Source: Zhongshania sp. (GTDB lineage Bacteria > Pseudomonadota > Gammaproteobacteria > Pseudomonadales > Spongiibacteraceae). From it: a DNA stretch of 64,000 nucleotides. Positions 27,457 to 36,425 of this stretch are shown piece after piece (the stretch's first letter is position 1; each line of letters opens with the position of its first letter). The stretch spans positions 62,001-126,000 of the forward strand of contig NZ_JARGNU010000004.1 of assembly GCF_029212375.1 (NCBI RefSeq), written 5' to 3'. Position numbers and translations under genes: made by a program. A model generated the notes under the pieces. The model was given only the letters and a program-made list of their open reading frames with translations, ran no database searches and had not been told where the DNA came from.

Positions 27457-28809
27457 ATGGAAAACAACAATCCTTGGTTGCGAGCAGAAATAGCGCAATG
27501 GCTCAGGGAAGGCATTATCAATGACGAGCAGGCAAAGGTACTTTATGCCCGCTATCCGGCAGTGGTCGTAGCGCACAGCCGTGGCCGCAGGCTTGGGAGT
27601 CACAGTAATAGCAGTAGCGCTGGCGGTGGTCATTGGGGCAAGGTGATTTTTGCGGCGCTTGGCGTCGCTATTTTTGGCATGGGCGTCGTCCTATTATTTG
27701 CCTATAACTGGGGCGAGATGCACCGCTATCTCAAACTTGCCGTGATTGGCTTGTCGATTTTACTTGCTCACGGCGTGGGCATGGCGATGTTTCGTGTTGA
27801 TGGCCCGCGTCGCCGCGTTGGTGAAAGTCTGCATTTGTTGGGTACCTTACTGTTTGGCGCCGGTATTTGGCTGGTAGCACAAATTTATCATTTCGATGCG
27901 CATTACCCTGACGGATTTTTACTGTGGTGCCTAGCCGCTATGAGTATGGCCTGGGCGCTGCCCTCGGCGGCGCAGGGCATATTGGCGGCGGTGCTATTAC
28001 TGTTGTGGAGTGGCTTAGAGACTTTTGAGTTTCAGCAGGCGATGCCCCAAGCGAGCTGGATTTTACTGCTGGGCCTGTTGCCGCTGGCGTGGTGGCAGCG
28101 CTCCTCAAGTTTGCTGGCAGTGGTCTTGGTGAGTTTGCCACTGGCGTATATTGTTGGGGTGTGGACTTTTGGTGAGCAGTTTTTAGCGCCGGTATTATTG
28201 CTGTTAACCGCCAGTTATTTTGCCTTTGCACGTTTATCAAACTCGCTTGGCAACCCCGCCGCTGAATCGGTGTTTAACGACGTTGGCGTTGTGCTGTGGC
28301 TGCTGTTGATTTTTATTGGCACCTTTATTGGGTTGCCTTCGCAAGCGGGAATGTCGGCGGTGCCGGGCTTTGGGCTATTGCAATTACTTTTTCCGCTATT
28401 GCTCGCCACTGGCCTTTGGCTGTGGGTGCTGATTAGCGCCAATAGCCGGCCACAAGGTGTAGAAGCGTGGTTAGAAAGTGGCTTAGTGCTCGCCGTGCTG
28501 ATAGTTGTGGTGGTGCCCGCTATGTTTGGGGCAAATGTGGTGGGTGTCGGCCGGCTGGTATTTAATTTGGTGTTTTTGACCTACAGCTTGCTTTATGTCT
28601 ACCGCGGCACCGAGCACGGTCGCGGTAAAATTTTGGCGTTGGGCTGCGTCATGATCAGTGTACTGGCCTTGGCAAGATTTACCGATTTGTTTTACAGCTT
28701 GTTGGCCCGTTCTAGCGTGTTCCTTATTCTGGGGGGGGTGCTGTTTGTAATTGGCCAGCGCTACGCCAAACAAAATACCCGTCGTATATTGGAGAAACCC
28801 CGTGCGTAA
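27457..28809 (+). CDS. DUF2157 polytopic membrane protein
   Basis: The protein has 450 residues. The N-terminal cytosolic segment (about residues 1-70) holds WLREGIINDEQAKVLYARYP, typical of DUF2157. About 12 membrane helices follow, starting FAALGVAIFGMGVVLLFAYN. Function is unknown. The start at 27457 (MENNNPWL) has GGGAG four bases upstream and is preferred over an ATG six codons earlier. It overlaps the next gene by eight bases; DUF2157 and GDYXXLXY proteins commonly form such pairs, which suggests a membrane complex. Confidence 0.85.
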   Translation: MENNNPWLRAEIAQWLREGIINDEQAKVLYARYPAVVVAHSRGRRLGSHSNSSSAGGGHWGKVIFAALGVAIFGMGVVLLFAYNWGEMHRYLKLAVIGLSILLAHGVGMAMFRVDGPRRRVGESLHLLGTLLFGAGIWLVAQIYHFDAHYPDGFLLWCLAAMSMAWALPSAAQGILAAVLLLLWSGLETFEFQQAMPQASWILLLGLLPLAWWQRSSSLLAVVLVSLPLAYIVGVWTFGEQFLAPVLLLLTASYFAFARLSNSLGNPAAESVFNDVGVVLWLLLIFIGTFIGLPSQAGMSAVPGFGLLQLLFPLLLATGLWLWVLISANSRPQGVEAWLESGLVLAVLIVVVVPAMFGANVVGVGRLVFNLVFLTYSLLYVYRGTEHGRGKILALGCVMISVLALARFTDLFYSLLARSSVFLILGGVLFVIGQRYAKQNTRRILEKPRA

Positions 28810-29815
28810 AGCCTTAATAATAGCGCTGGTAGTGGGCCAATTTGGGGTGCTTGCCTATATGGCTGGGCAGCGCGAGTGGATTCGTCATCGCGGTGAAAAT
28901 ATTTATTTACGCACTGCGCCGATCGACCCCCGCGATCCAATGCGGGGCGATTATGTGCGGCTCAGCTACGGCATTAATAACGTGGATGTTAGTCATTACC
29001 GAGGCCGAAAAGCAGTGTTGGCCTTGTCCCGCGGGGCTGCGGTATATGCGGTGCTAAAAGCGGGGCCGGTAGATGTGTACGATTTGGATTATCTGAGCGA
29101 TCAGCCACCCGTCTCTGGTCTATTTTTGCGTGGCCACTTGAACAGAGAAGTGACCGCGGGGCAAATCTCGGTGAGCTACGGTATTGAGCAATATTTTGTA
29201 GAGCAGGGTAGTGCTCATGCCATCGAGACAAAGCAGGGTGGTTTGGGCGAAATTCAAGTTCCCTTGGAAATGGCGGTGGCGGTGGGCAGCAGTGGTCGCG
29301 CTGTACTCACGGGCTTTCGCTGGAGTCGTTTGGGAATCCGTTTAGAACAGATTAATCCCAGTAGTGACACCAGTAATACCCTTAACTGGGATAGCGCCAC
29401 CATTGCTCAGCGTAGCCCCGTGATTGTGCTGAGTTTGCAGAATGTGTCTGATACCCCGCTAAAAATTGCAGATAACGAGAAACACTGTGGTTTTACTCTG
29501 CAATCATTGGGTGATACCGGCCGCAATTTTAGCGCCGCAGATAAGAGCTGTTCACCCTATGTGTTGGTTGAGAACGATATTATTAATCTTGCGCCTGGTG
29601 AGGTGTATCGGATCGAGTTAAATATGGGGCAGCCTCGCTGGTACGTATTAGAGCGTGGCGCCAGTGGCTCGTCGGCAATGGTGGTGAGCGCGGCCAGCGA
29701 ACGGTTTAGGCTGGTGTATCAAACGCCGCTGTTGTTGTCTGGTATGGAAAGTCCCTCGTTATGGCAGGGCAGTTTGGTATCGCCTGCGTTCAGCGTGCGG
29801 GGCCGCGTGGATTAA
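28802..29815 (+). CDS. GDYXXLXY-domain membrane-anchored protein
   Basis: The GTG at 28802 has GGAG seven bases upstream and begins VRKALIIALVVGQFGVLAYM, a single N-terminal membrane helix. The sequence MRGDYVRLSYGIN at about residue 42-54 is the family motif GDYxxLxY. The remainder is a beta-rich domain, presumably periplasmic. At 337 residues it is longer than the short members of this family; the C-terminal half from about residue 190 (LGIRLEQINPSSDTS onward) looks like an additional domain. It is translationally coupled to the DUF2157 gene. The reaction, if any, is unknown. Confidence 0.83.
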   Translation: MRKALIIALVVGQFGVLAYMAGQREWIRHRGENIYLRTAPIDPRDPMRGDYVRLSYGINNVDVSHYRGRKAVLALSRGAAVYAVLKAGPVDVYDLDYLSDQPPVSGLFLRGHLNREVTAGQISVSYGIEQYFVEQGSAHAIETKQGGLGEIQVPLEMAVAVGSSGRAVLTGFRWSRLGIRLEQINPSSDTSNTLNWDSATIAQRSPVIVLSLQNVSDTPLKIADNEKHCGFTLQSLGDTGRNFSAADKSCSPYVLVENDIINLAPGEVYRIELNMGQPRWYVLERGASGSSAMVVSAASERFRLVYQTPLLLSGMESPSLWQGSLVSPAFSVRGRVD

Positions 29816-29833
29816 GGCGAGTTTTCTTTAGCT

Positions 29834-29865
29834 CTTATAAAAGGCGCTTGGGCGCCTTTTATAAG
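29834..29865. terminator. Perfect bidirectional terminator hairpin
   Basis: A 14-bp perfect stem (left arm 29834-29847, right arm 29852-29865, each containing AAAAGGCGC or its complement) with loop TTGG sits between the convergent GDYXXLXY gene and the desaturase gene. T residues in the outer stem serve as the U-tract in both directions. Confidence 0.88.
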
Positions 29866-29881
29866 AAAAAATCAGCGCAGT

Positions 29882-31117
29882 TTAGGCCATTTGTACGCTG
29901 AGCATTTGCAGGCGTTTGCGCTGCATTTTTAAAGCGTACTCAAGTTCTTTTAGGCGGGTGCGCAGGGTGGCGTGCTCCCACGCATTATGCAAATTGAGCT
30001 GCAATTGCTCTTTTCTGTCGGCAAAGTTTTCTTGCAAGGCATCTTTTTGGGCGCTAAGGGCATCGCGCTTGGTTTCTACCCAGCGCTGGCTAACCGCGTT
30101 CCAATCGTTGAGGTGCTCGCAGAACTGTTGATATTCCTGCTCAAGAAATGCACCAAACTGTTTGGCATCGGCACCTTTGCGACCGCGCAGGGCTTGCTCG
30201 GCTTTTTTGAACTGCATGGTGAGCACCGCGCGCTGAATTTTAAAGTCGGGTACCTTGCGCAAATCCCATGCTAGGCCCAGCCACGAGGCAGATTTAATTA
30301 ACCATTTAGTGGGGTCATATTGCCACCAGCGAATGCCGTTGCGGTAGTCATTTTGGAAAATGTGGTGGTAGTTGTGGTAGCCCTCGCCGTAGGTGAGCAA
30401 GGCCAAAAGGTCATTGTCGCGGGCGGTGTTTTCATCGGTGTATGGGCGGCGACCCCAGTAGTGGGCCAGCGAGTTGATGAAAAATGTGGTGTGGTGGCTC
30501 ACAACGAGGCGAAGCACGCCAGCGAGTAAGATATTTTCAAGCATATTGCCGGTGATAAAGCCGAGGATAACGGCTGGGGCAATATTCATGGTTAGCACTA
30601 GCGCAAGATAATTGCGGTGCTGCCACATAACGATTTTATCGCGCTGTAGGTCTTTGGCATTGGAGAAGTCTTCACTGCTGGCTTTATAGTCGCGCAGCAT
30701 CCAGCCGATATGGGAATACCACAAGCCCTTTTTTGCTGAGTAGGGATCGTGGTCGATATCGTCAACGTGGCGGTGGTGGCGACGGTGGCCAGAGGCCCAG
30801 ACCAAAATACTATTTTGGGTCGCGGCGGCGCCGAATAAGGCAAATAGCAGTTTTAATAGGGGGTGGGCTTTGTAGCTGTTGTGGGCCCACAAACGGTGGT
30901 AGCCGGCAGTAATCGACATGCCATTGGCACCTAGCACCACAAAAAATGCTAGCCAGCCGCTCCAGCTAAAACCGTGACTAAAGCCGTACCAAGGTACGCC
31001 AATGAGTGCAATTAACAGGGTGCTGGAAAATAAAATACTCTGCATCAACAGCAGTGGCGGCTTTTGCTTGGACATTTGCTCAGATTCCAATAATTCGGAT
31101 TGGCGCTGTTCAGACAT
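29882..31117 (-). CDS. Delta-9-type fatty acid desaturase with coiled-coil tail
   Basis: Membrane di-iron desaturase that introduces a cis double bond into acyl-CoA or phospholipid acyl chains. The three histidine boxes are present: HRLWAHNSYK, HRRHHRHVDD and GEGYHNYHHIFQ. Four hydrophobic helices lie in two pairs. The catalytic part ends near residue 270. About 120 further residues are strongly charged and helical (FKKAEQALRGRKGAD, then repeated Lys/Glu/Gln-rich heptads to the C-terminus), an unusual coiled-coil extension. The start is uncertain: no good ribosome-binding site precedes the ATG at 31117, 31135 or 31075. Confidence 0.9.
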   Translation of the reverse strand: MSEQRQSELLESEQMSKQKPPLLLMQSILFSSTLLIALIGVPWYGFSHGFSWSGWLAFFVVLGANGMSITAGYHRLWAHNSYKAHPLLKLLFALFGAAATQNSILVWASGHRRHHRHVDDIDHDPYSAKKGLWYSHIGWMLRDYKASSEDFSNAKDLQRDKIVMWQHRNYLALVLTMNIAPAVILGFITGNMLENILLAGVLRLVVSHHTTFFINSLAHYWGRRPYTDENTARDNDLLALLTYGEGYHNYHHIFQNDYRNGIRWWQYDPTKWLIKSASWLGLAWDLRKVPDFKIQRAVLTMQFKKAEQALRGRKGADAKQFGAFLEQEYQQFCEHLNDWNAVSQRWVETKRDALSAQKDALQENFADRKEQLQLNLHNAWEHATLRTRLKELEYALKMQRKRLQMLSVQMA

Positions 31118-31384
31118 AGGGGGGCGCGGCCTCATGATTAAATAATGGGTGTTAATGTGCGCATTTTATAGAAAGCCCTCCGTCTTTGACAGTGACGACT
31201 TGATGACAAGAGTGTATTCATTGCACAGCGTGACGACGTATATGCTTTTTAAGCTTAGATATTCTGTGAGTTCAATTCTATGCGCATTTACCGCGATGCC
31301 TAATGGCTGCACCGAAAGCCCAGCCCTATGGTATTGTTAGCGAGTTTTAGCGTATTGGATTGCACAGGGAGTAGGCAGCGTACC

Positions 31385-33904
31385 ATGGTCAGATTGACGG
31401 TATCCTCAGAAAAAGACTGTTTTCAGCGGCGTCAGCGTCGCACCACGATTAGCGCTTGTCGGCTGACCTCGCTCTGTATGGTCATTGCTGGCAGCTTAGT
31501 CAGCGAGATCAGCCTAGCTGCGGGTTTAAATCGGCTCGAAGAGGTCGTGGTTAGTGCTCGCAAAAAGACCGAATCCCTCCAAGATACCCCTATTTCACTA
31601 ACGGTGTTTAGCGAGGAGCGCTTAAAGGTTGAAGGCATTAGCGGCTTGGCCGATATCGCCAGTAAAGTACCAGGGTTAACCATTGAGCCCTTTCCGATAA
31701 ATGGCGGCAGTTTGCGAATTTATATTCGCGGCATTGGTTTGGGCGACATTCAAGTCACCCAAGACACGCCGGTGGCGGTGTATTTGGACGGTGTGTATAT
31801 CGCAAGGTCGAGTGGCACGGCGATGGATGTGGCGGAGTTGGCGCGCATGGAAATACTGCGCGGCCCGCAGGGTACGCTCTACGGTCGCAATACTACCGGC
31901 GGCGCCATCAATTTACTCACCCGACGGCCAAGCACTGAAGCGCTGGTATTTAATCAGAGCGTTGGCGCAGGTAACCGTGCGTTTTTGCGCAGTAAAACCA
32001 GTCTCAATTTACCGGTAACCGACAGCTTGGCCGTTAAATTAGCCTATCTCACCGAAAGTCGCGATGGGTTTATGGAGAACACAGGGCCGGGTGGCGACTT
32101 TGGCGACCGCGAGGTGCAGGGCCTAAGGTTTGATTTGGGCTGGGATATTAGTGGCAAGCTGCGTTTGGATTACAGTTATGACCGCTCGGAAATGGAATTT
32201 TACAATTACATGTTTCAGGCGATTAACCCGCCGGCAGAAGACGGTAATAAAGGCCAAGCCGACGCCATAAAGCGCAGCGCGCAGGCTAGAACCAAGTTTG
32301 GCCAACATCGATTCGATTCAATGGCCACCAGCGCGCCACTGGAGGCGTCCAATAGCGAGGTTGAGGGCCATGCTCTGGTTATTCATGCCGATACAGCGCT
32401 GGGTGAAATTAAGTATATAGGTGCGTATCGGGAATTATTCGATTCGGCCTATACCGATCTGGGCGGTGGTTTAGGGGCGGAGGCTTTTCGTCTTGATACT
32501 CATCGCTACGACGGCGCTGCGGCGCAAATCGCCAACGGTGGGCCAACGCCGGCAGTCAAGCCGACCGTCGAGCATAATCAACAATCTCACGAATTGCAGT
32601 TTAGCGGCGAGATAGCTGGCTATGGTCTAGAGTATTTGGTGGGTGCTTATTACTTTGAAGAGCAGGGGATAGAAGACAATGGCCCCTTACACTTGCAATT
32701 GTATTCATTGATCGACGGAACCGACGATGTCTATATCGTGAATTTGCTTAGTCAAAAATACGAAGTCGATAATCAAGCTGCGGCCGTATTTGGGCAGCTG
32801 CGATGGACGCCACCGATCCTTGACGACGCAATACATATCACCCTAGGTGCGCGCCATTCCAGAGACCGGCGTTACGCCCTGAAAAATCAGCGCGACGAAG
32901 TGTATTTTGAATACCACCCAGCAGTGGGTGCCCCGCAAGCATTTTCGCTAACCACTTTGGCAGAAAACCCAGTACTTGGCGCCGTAATTAACCCAGTGCT
33001 TAATCAGGCTGGGCTGCCAGGGGATCGGCGTTTTAATAATGTTGCTGGGCAGCGCCACTTCAAAGACGATTCTTTTAGTGGCCTGCTAGAATACGAATTT
33101 AACGACGACATAAATGTATATGCCAAGGGCGTCGAAGCTTATAAAAGTGGGGGCTTTAACACCCGCGATCCCCAGTTAGACGGTAAGCAGGGCGCGGCCT
33201 CCGACGGTATAGATTACGGCGTTGGTTTTGCCGATGGCTTTGGTGAGGAAAAGGCGTTTAGCATTGAAATTGGCGTGAAGAGTGAATGGCTAAAGGGTCG
33301 TTTACGCCTCAATGCTGATGTTTACCAAACCGATTTTGACGATATGCAAATGAACTTTTTACTTAATGGCACAGTCGCCGATACCAAAGTATTGAATGCG
33401 GGCCAAGCAAGTATGCGCGGTTTTGAGTTTGATGCCAGTGCCCTGTTGGGTGAGTTTGTGGTGGCGAGCGTGGAATACGCCTATCTTGACGCCGAAATAA
33501 CCGAAGTAATAGATAGTTTTGGCAATGACGTCACTCATCGTTACGCGTTCTCTGCCGCGCCGGTGAATAGCTATACCGCAGCGCTAGACTGGCTGATCTG
33601 GCAGGGCGCCGCCGCTACATTACAATTGAATGTAAATACCAGTTTTATGGACACCAAACTAGGTGGCGGTGATGTGCAAAAGGCCCTGACGCTTATGCCA
33701 TCTTACCAATTGTGGAACGCCCATCTTAGCTTGGGCCAACTGGCCGTGGCGCGTGGGGAATTGACCGTAGCCCTGTGGGCTAAAAATATGCTGGATAAAG
33801 AGTACGAGGTTTACGCAATTGATAATCTGCCGCAGGCCGACCGCGCTGTGGTGTGGGGCGAACCGCGTAGCTTTGGGGTAGAGCTTGCCTACCATTTTGA
33901 ATAA
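31385..33904 (+). CDS. TonB-dependent outer-membrane receptor
   Basis: Outer-membrane active transporter of 839 residues. A long, basic N-terminus leads to a signal peptide ending SLAAG. The TonB box is probably EEVVVSARK. The plug domain (about residues 55-180) has SLQDTPISLTVFSEERL, VPGLTIEPF and RGPQGTLYGRNTTGGAINLL. The 22-strand barrel follows and ends in an aromatic C-terminal residue (VELAYHFE). The substrate is unknown: no Fur box or siderophore genes are adjacent. Receptors with this plug sequence are common in marine bacteria that take up varied organic compounds. The ATG at 31385 was chosen, but the start is uncertain. Confidence 0.92.
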   Translation: MVRLTVSSEKDCFQRRQRRTTISACRLTSLCMVIAGSLVSEISLAAGLNRLEEVVVSARKKTESLQDTPISLTVFSEERLKVEGISGLADIASKVPGLTIEPFPINGGSLRIYIRGIGLGDIQVTQDTPVAVYLDGVYIARSSGTAMDVAELARMEILRGPQGTLYGRNTTGGAINLLTRRPSTEALVFNQSVGAGNRAFLRSKTSLNLPVTDSLAVKLAYLTESRDGFMENTGPGGDFGDREVQGLRFDLGWDISGKLRLDYSYDRSEMEFYNYMFQAINPPAEDGNKGQADAIKRSAQARTKFGQHRFDSMATSAPLEASNSEVEGHALVIHADTALGEIKYIGAYRELFDSAYTDLGGGLGAEAFRLDTHRYDGAAAQIANGGPTPAVKPTVEHNQQSHELQFSGEIAGYGLEYLVGAYYFEEQGIEDNGPLHLQLYSLIDGTDDVYIVNLLSQKYEVDNQAAAVFGQLRWTPPILDDAIHITLGARHSRDRRYALKNQRDEVYFEYHPAVGAPQAFSLTTLAENPVLGAVINPVLNQAGLPGDRRFNNVAGQRHFKDDSFSGLLEYEFNDDINVYAKGVEAYKSGGFNTRDPQLDGKQGAASDGIDYGVGFADGFGEEKAFSIEIGVKSEWLKGRLRLNADVYQTDFDDMQMNFLLNGTVADTKVLNAGQASMRGFEFDASALLGEFVVASVEYAYLDAEITEVIDSFGNDVTHRYAFSAAPVNSYTAALDWLIWQGAAATLQLNVNTSFMDTKLGGGDVQKALTLMPSYQLWNAHLSLGQLAVARGELTVALWAKNMLDKEYEVYAIDNLPQADRAVVWGEPRSFGVELAYHFE

Positions 33905-33971
33905 ATGACAAGGGCTAAAATGCTTTTTAATATTGCAAATACATGATGCAAATACACGTGTTGAGGCGCAA

Positions 33972-34979
33972 ATGACCCTGCGAATTGGAATTGTCGGCGC
34001 GGGCAGTATTGGCTGCTATATTGGCGCGGCCTTGCAAATGGGTGGCGCCGAAGTCAGTTTTTTGGGCCGTCGCCGCATGGCCAATGAGCTAGCTGAATAT
34101 GGTTTGCATATTAGCGATTTCCGCGGCATGAAATATTCGCTGCCTGCGTCGGCATTGCGTTTTTATACTGAATTTACCGACTTACCGAAACTAGATTTTA
34201 TTATTGTTACCGTGAAATCGGGAGATACCGCATCGGTGGCCGAGCAATTAGCCACCGTTATCAGCGATTCGGTAACAATAATCAGCCTTCAAAATGGCGT
34301 GGCAAATGCCGCTATGTTACGGCAAGCCATGCCCAGTGCCGTGGTGTTGTCAGGCATGATTGCCTTTAATGTATTACAGCGTGGCGAGGGGCGGTTTCAC
34401 GCGGGCACCGACGGCGCGGTGATTGTGCAAGCGGCGCAGGGCTTGAATAAAATAAGCGCGGCGCTAGCCGCCAGCGGCACCCCGTTTGAAACGCATCGCG
34501 ATATGCGTTCGGTGCTGTGGTCTAAATTATTACTAAACTTAAATAACCCAGTTAATGCCTTGTCGAATTTACCCTTGAAAACTGAGCTATCCCAGCGCGC
34601 TTATCGGCGTTGCTTGGCTTTATTGCAGACTGAAGCGCTAGCGGCAATTACCGCCGCCGAAATTCCCGTGCAACGCTTAACAGCCGTGCCGACAAGTATG
34701 TTGCCCCATGTTTTAAACCTGCCCGATTTTTTGTTCACCCGCTTGGCGCAAGCCATGTTAGCAATGGATCCCTGGGCGCGCTCGTCGATGTGGGAAGATC
34801 TCGAGCGTGGACGCAAGACCGAAGTGGAGTGGCTTAACGGCGAGGTGATTGCTTTAGCACGCGAGCACGGCTTAAACGCGCCGGTCAATAATCGTTTGAA
34901 AGCCTTGGTACACGCGGCAGAGCAGGGCGGGCGCCGCGATTTCAGCGGCGAGGAATTGCTGGCGTTAATAAGCAACTAA
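33972..34979 (+). CDS. 2-dehydropantoate 2-reductase-like protein
   Basis: NADP-dependent reductase of 335 residues in the ApbA/PanE family, which reduces ketopantoate to pantoate for CoA synthesis. The N-terminal Rossmann motif is GIVGAGSIGCYIGAAL, and IIVTVKSGDTASVAEQL is conserved. The helical C-terminal domain carries LWSKLLLNLNNPVNALSN, which includes the catalytic Lys and Asn region, and SMWEDLERGRKTEVEWLNGE. The start at 33972 has GAGG upstream. It follows the receptor gene by 67 bases. Many bacteria carry several PanE paralogues with other 2-oxoacid substrates, so pantoate synthesis is likely but not certain. Confidence 0.85.
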   Translation: MTLRIGIVGAGSIGCYIGAALQMGGAEVSFLGRRRMANELAEYGLHISDFRGMKYSLPASALRFYTEFTDLPKLDFIIVTVKSGDTASVAEQLATVISDSVTIISLQNGVANAAMLRQAMPSAVVLSGMIAFNVLQRGEGRFHAGTDGAVIVQAAQGLNKISAALAASGTPFETHRDMRSVLWSKLLLNLNNPVNALSNLPLKTELSQRAYRRCLALLQTEALAAITAAEIPVQRLTAVPTSMLPHVLNLPDFLFTRLAQAMLAMDPWARSSMWEDLERGRKTEVEWLNGEVIALAREHGLNAPVNNRLKALVHAAEQGGRRDFSGEELLALISN

Positions 34980-35380
34980 TATTGCGTAGTATGATCGCAG
35001 TGCCATAGTAATGCGATTTGGCTTGCTAATTACACAGTCTTGGCTGGGTGTTAATTTACTGAGTGATTTATCAAAAATATTTTTTAGAAAACAAGTATAA
35101 AATAAAAATTTCTGAAGGCATTAATGCCCGCTATCCGTCCAGTCAATGCTTCAAAATAGAACGACTTTTCTTAAAATGTTTGAATCTATGATTTAAGCCT
35201 CATGCCCTATTGCACAGAATATTCTGAGTGTGATCGCTATTGTGTGATCTTTATCCCATTTCTAATGCTGTGAGTTAGCTGCTCAATATGGTTGTGAGTG
35301 GCTGGCATCATTGTTGCGTTATATCGCTAAAGCAATGGGTGCTTTGTGTCGTAGTGATTTGATATTTTTGATGAATTAAA
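34980..35380. other. AT-rich intergenic region upstream of the repeat protein
   Basis: These 400 bases are visibly richer in A and T than the surrounding genes and contain no convincing gene. TGTGATC occurs twice as a direct repeat at 35229 and 35243, and TGTGAGT twice at 35269 and 35293. No inverted CRP-type partner was found for these copies. This is probably the promoter region of the gene at 35381. Confidence 0.5.
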
Positions 35381-35851
35381 ATGAAAGTGAAATATTTTGC
35401 GTTAGCTGTGGGAATGTCAATGAGCGGAGTAAGTTATTCGCAAGATCTGGTTTCTGGCTTATTAGGCAATACGCTTAGCTTGGGTGGTGGGAGCGGGCTT
35501 AATCTATTGGGCTCAGGCTTGCCAACCGCCACCCTGCTAGGAGGTGTTACTCCTGTGGCACTAGATTTAGTCAATAGCGCTCTCCCTATCGTAAACGGGC
35601 TGGTAGCGAATGACCTTGTTGGTGGCGGGGTGTTGCCCGTGCTTACTGGGCTTACCAGCACTGTTGGCGGTATGGCGTTGCCGCTTGTTATTGAAACGGC
35701 AAACACGGCGGTGCCTATGCTTGATCCAATTGTGGGCTCGGGTGCGCTCAGTGGTGGGATTCCAATTGTTTCTGATCTCGCTGGAGGTTTGCTGCCAGTC
35801 GCTATTGATTTACTTAATACCGCAAGCCCAATACTGGGGAATGTCCTTTAG
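35381..35851 (+). CDS. Unrecognised Gly/Leu-rich secreted repeat protein
   Basis: I do not recognise this 156-residue protein. Residues 1-20 are a signal peptide ending GVSYS. The mature part is made of Gly, Leu, Val, Ala, Pro, Ser, Thr and Asn and contains no Lys, Arg, His, Cys, Phe, Tyr or Trp. Three copies of a unit recur: PVALDLVNSALPIV (from residue 58), PLVIETANTAVPML (101) and PVAIDLLNTASPIL (139), each about 40 residues apart and preceded by Gly-Gly. Glycine-rich spacers separate them. It is an isolated gene with its own AT-rich upstream region and terminator. A surface, matrix or self-assembling role is a guess. Confidence 0.7.
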   Translation: MKVKYFALAVGMSMSGVSYSQDLVSGLLGNTLSLGGGSGLNLLGSGLPTATLLGGVTPVALDLVNSALPIVNGLVANDLVGGGVLPVLTGLTSTVGGMALPLVIETANTAVPMLDPIVGSGALSGGIPIVSDLAGGLLPVAIDLLNTASPILGNVL

Positions 35852-35886
35852 TATTTATGTGCGATACTTTTCCATTTTTTGGTATT

Positions 35887-35928
35887 AAGAATGGGGGCTT
35901 TTAGTATCTCCATTCTTTTATTTTATTT
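35887..35928 (+). terminator. Terminator after the repeat protein
   Basis: AAGAATGG at 35887-35894 pairs with CCATTCTT at 35910-35917, with a 15-base loop, followed by TTATTTTATTT. It lies 36 bases after the stop codon of the gene at 35381. Confidence 0.65.
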
Positions 35929-36075
35929 ATATGCATATTTGTTAATGTGTCATAGTTGGATTTTTAAGCATCAATTTACACTTGGTTACTAAGGCTTAAT
36001 GGGAATTTGTTTGATTACACAATGCTTTGTTTACTTTATGGCGCATATAATTTGTACGTAATATCGCTGGGTCAA

Positions 36076-36399
36076 TTAAAAGGGAATGCGGTTTAACAAC
36101 AGGTCTTTAGCCATTACCCAATCGCCAATAAAACTGTAGAGCGGATGTTTAAAGGTGGCGGGTTTGTTTTTTTCAAAGAAAAAATGTCCAACCCAAGCAA
36201 AGCCATAACCTATTATTGGCAGCGACCAGAGTAGCGTCCAATACTGGGTGACCACGGCAGTGAATAGCACGCAAAGAACCAAAATGCTGCCAACTAAATG
36301 CAGGCGCCGACAGGTTCTATTGCAGTGTTCTTTTAGATAATACGGATAAAATTCGGCAAAACTTGCGAAGGATGTTTGCGCTTCAGTGTGCTCGTTCAT
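36076..36399 (-). CDS. Mpo1-like (DUF962) membrane protein
   Basis: Small membrane protein of 107 residues in the DUF962/Mpo1 family. The N-terminal FAEFYPYYLKEHCNRTCRRL and HLVGS are followed by two membrane helices and the conserved FAWVGHFFFEKNKPATFKHP. The yeast relative Mpo1 is an Fe(II)-dependent dioxygenase that shortens 2-hydroxy fatty acids; the conserved His residues are kept here. Activity in bacteria is an inference. The start at 36399 (MNEHTEAQ) is 26 bases downstream of the aldolase gene stop on the same strand, so the two may be co-transcribed. Confidence 0.85.
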   Translation of the reverse strand: MNEHTEAQTSFASFAEFYPYYLKEHCNRTCRRLHLVGSILVLCVLFTAVVTQYWTLLWSLPIIGYGFAWVGHFFFEKNKPATFKHPLYSFIGDWVMAKDLLLNRIPF

Positions 36400-36425
36400 G
36401 ATGTACCCTCTGTTGAAATGCAAAT

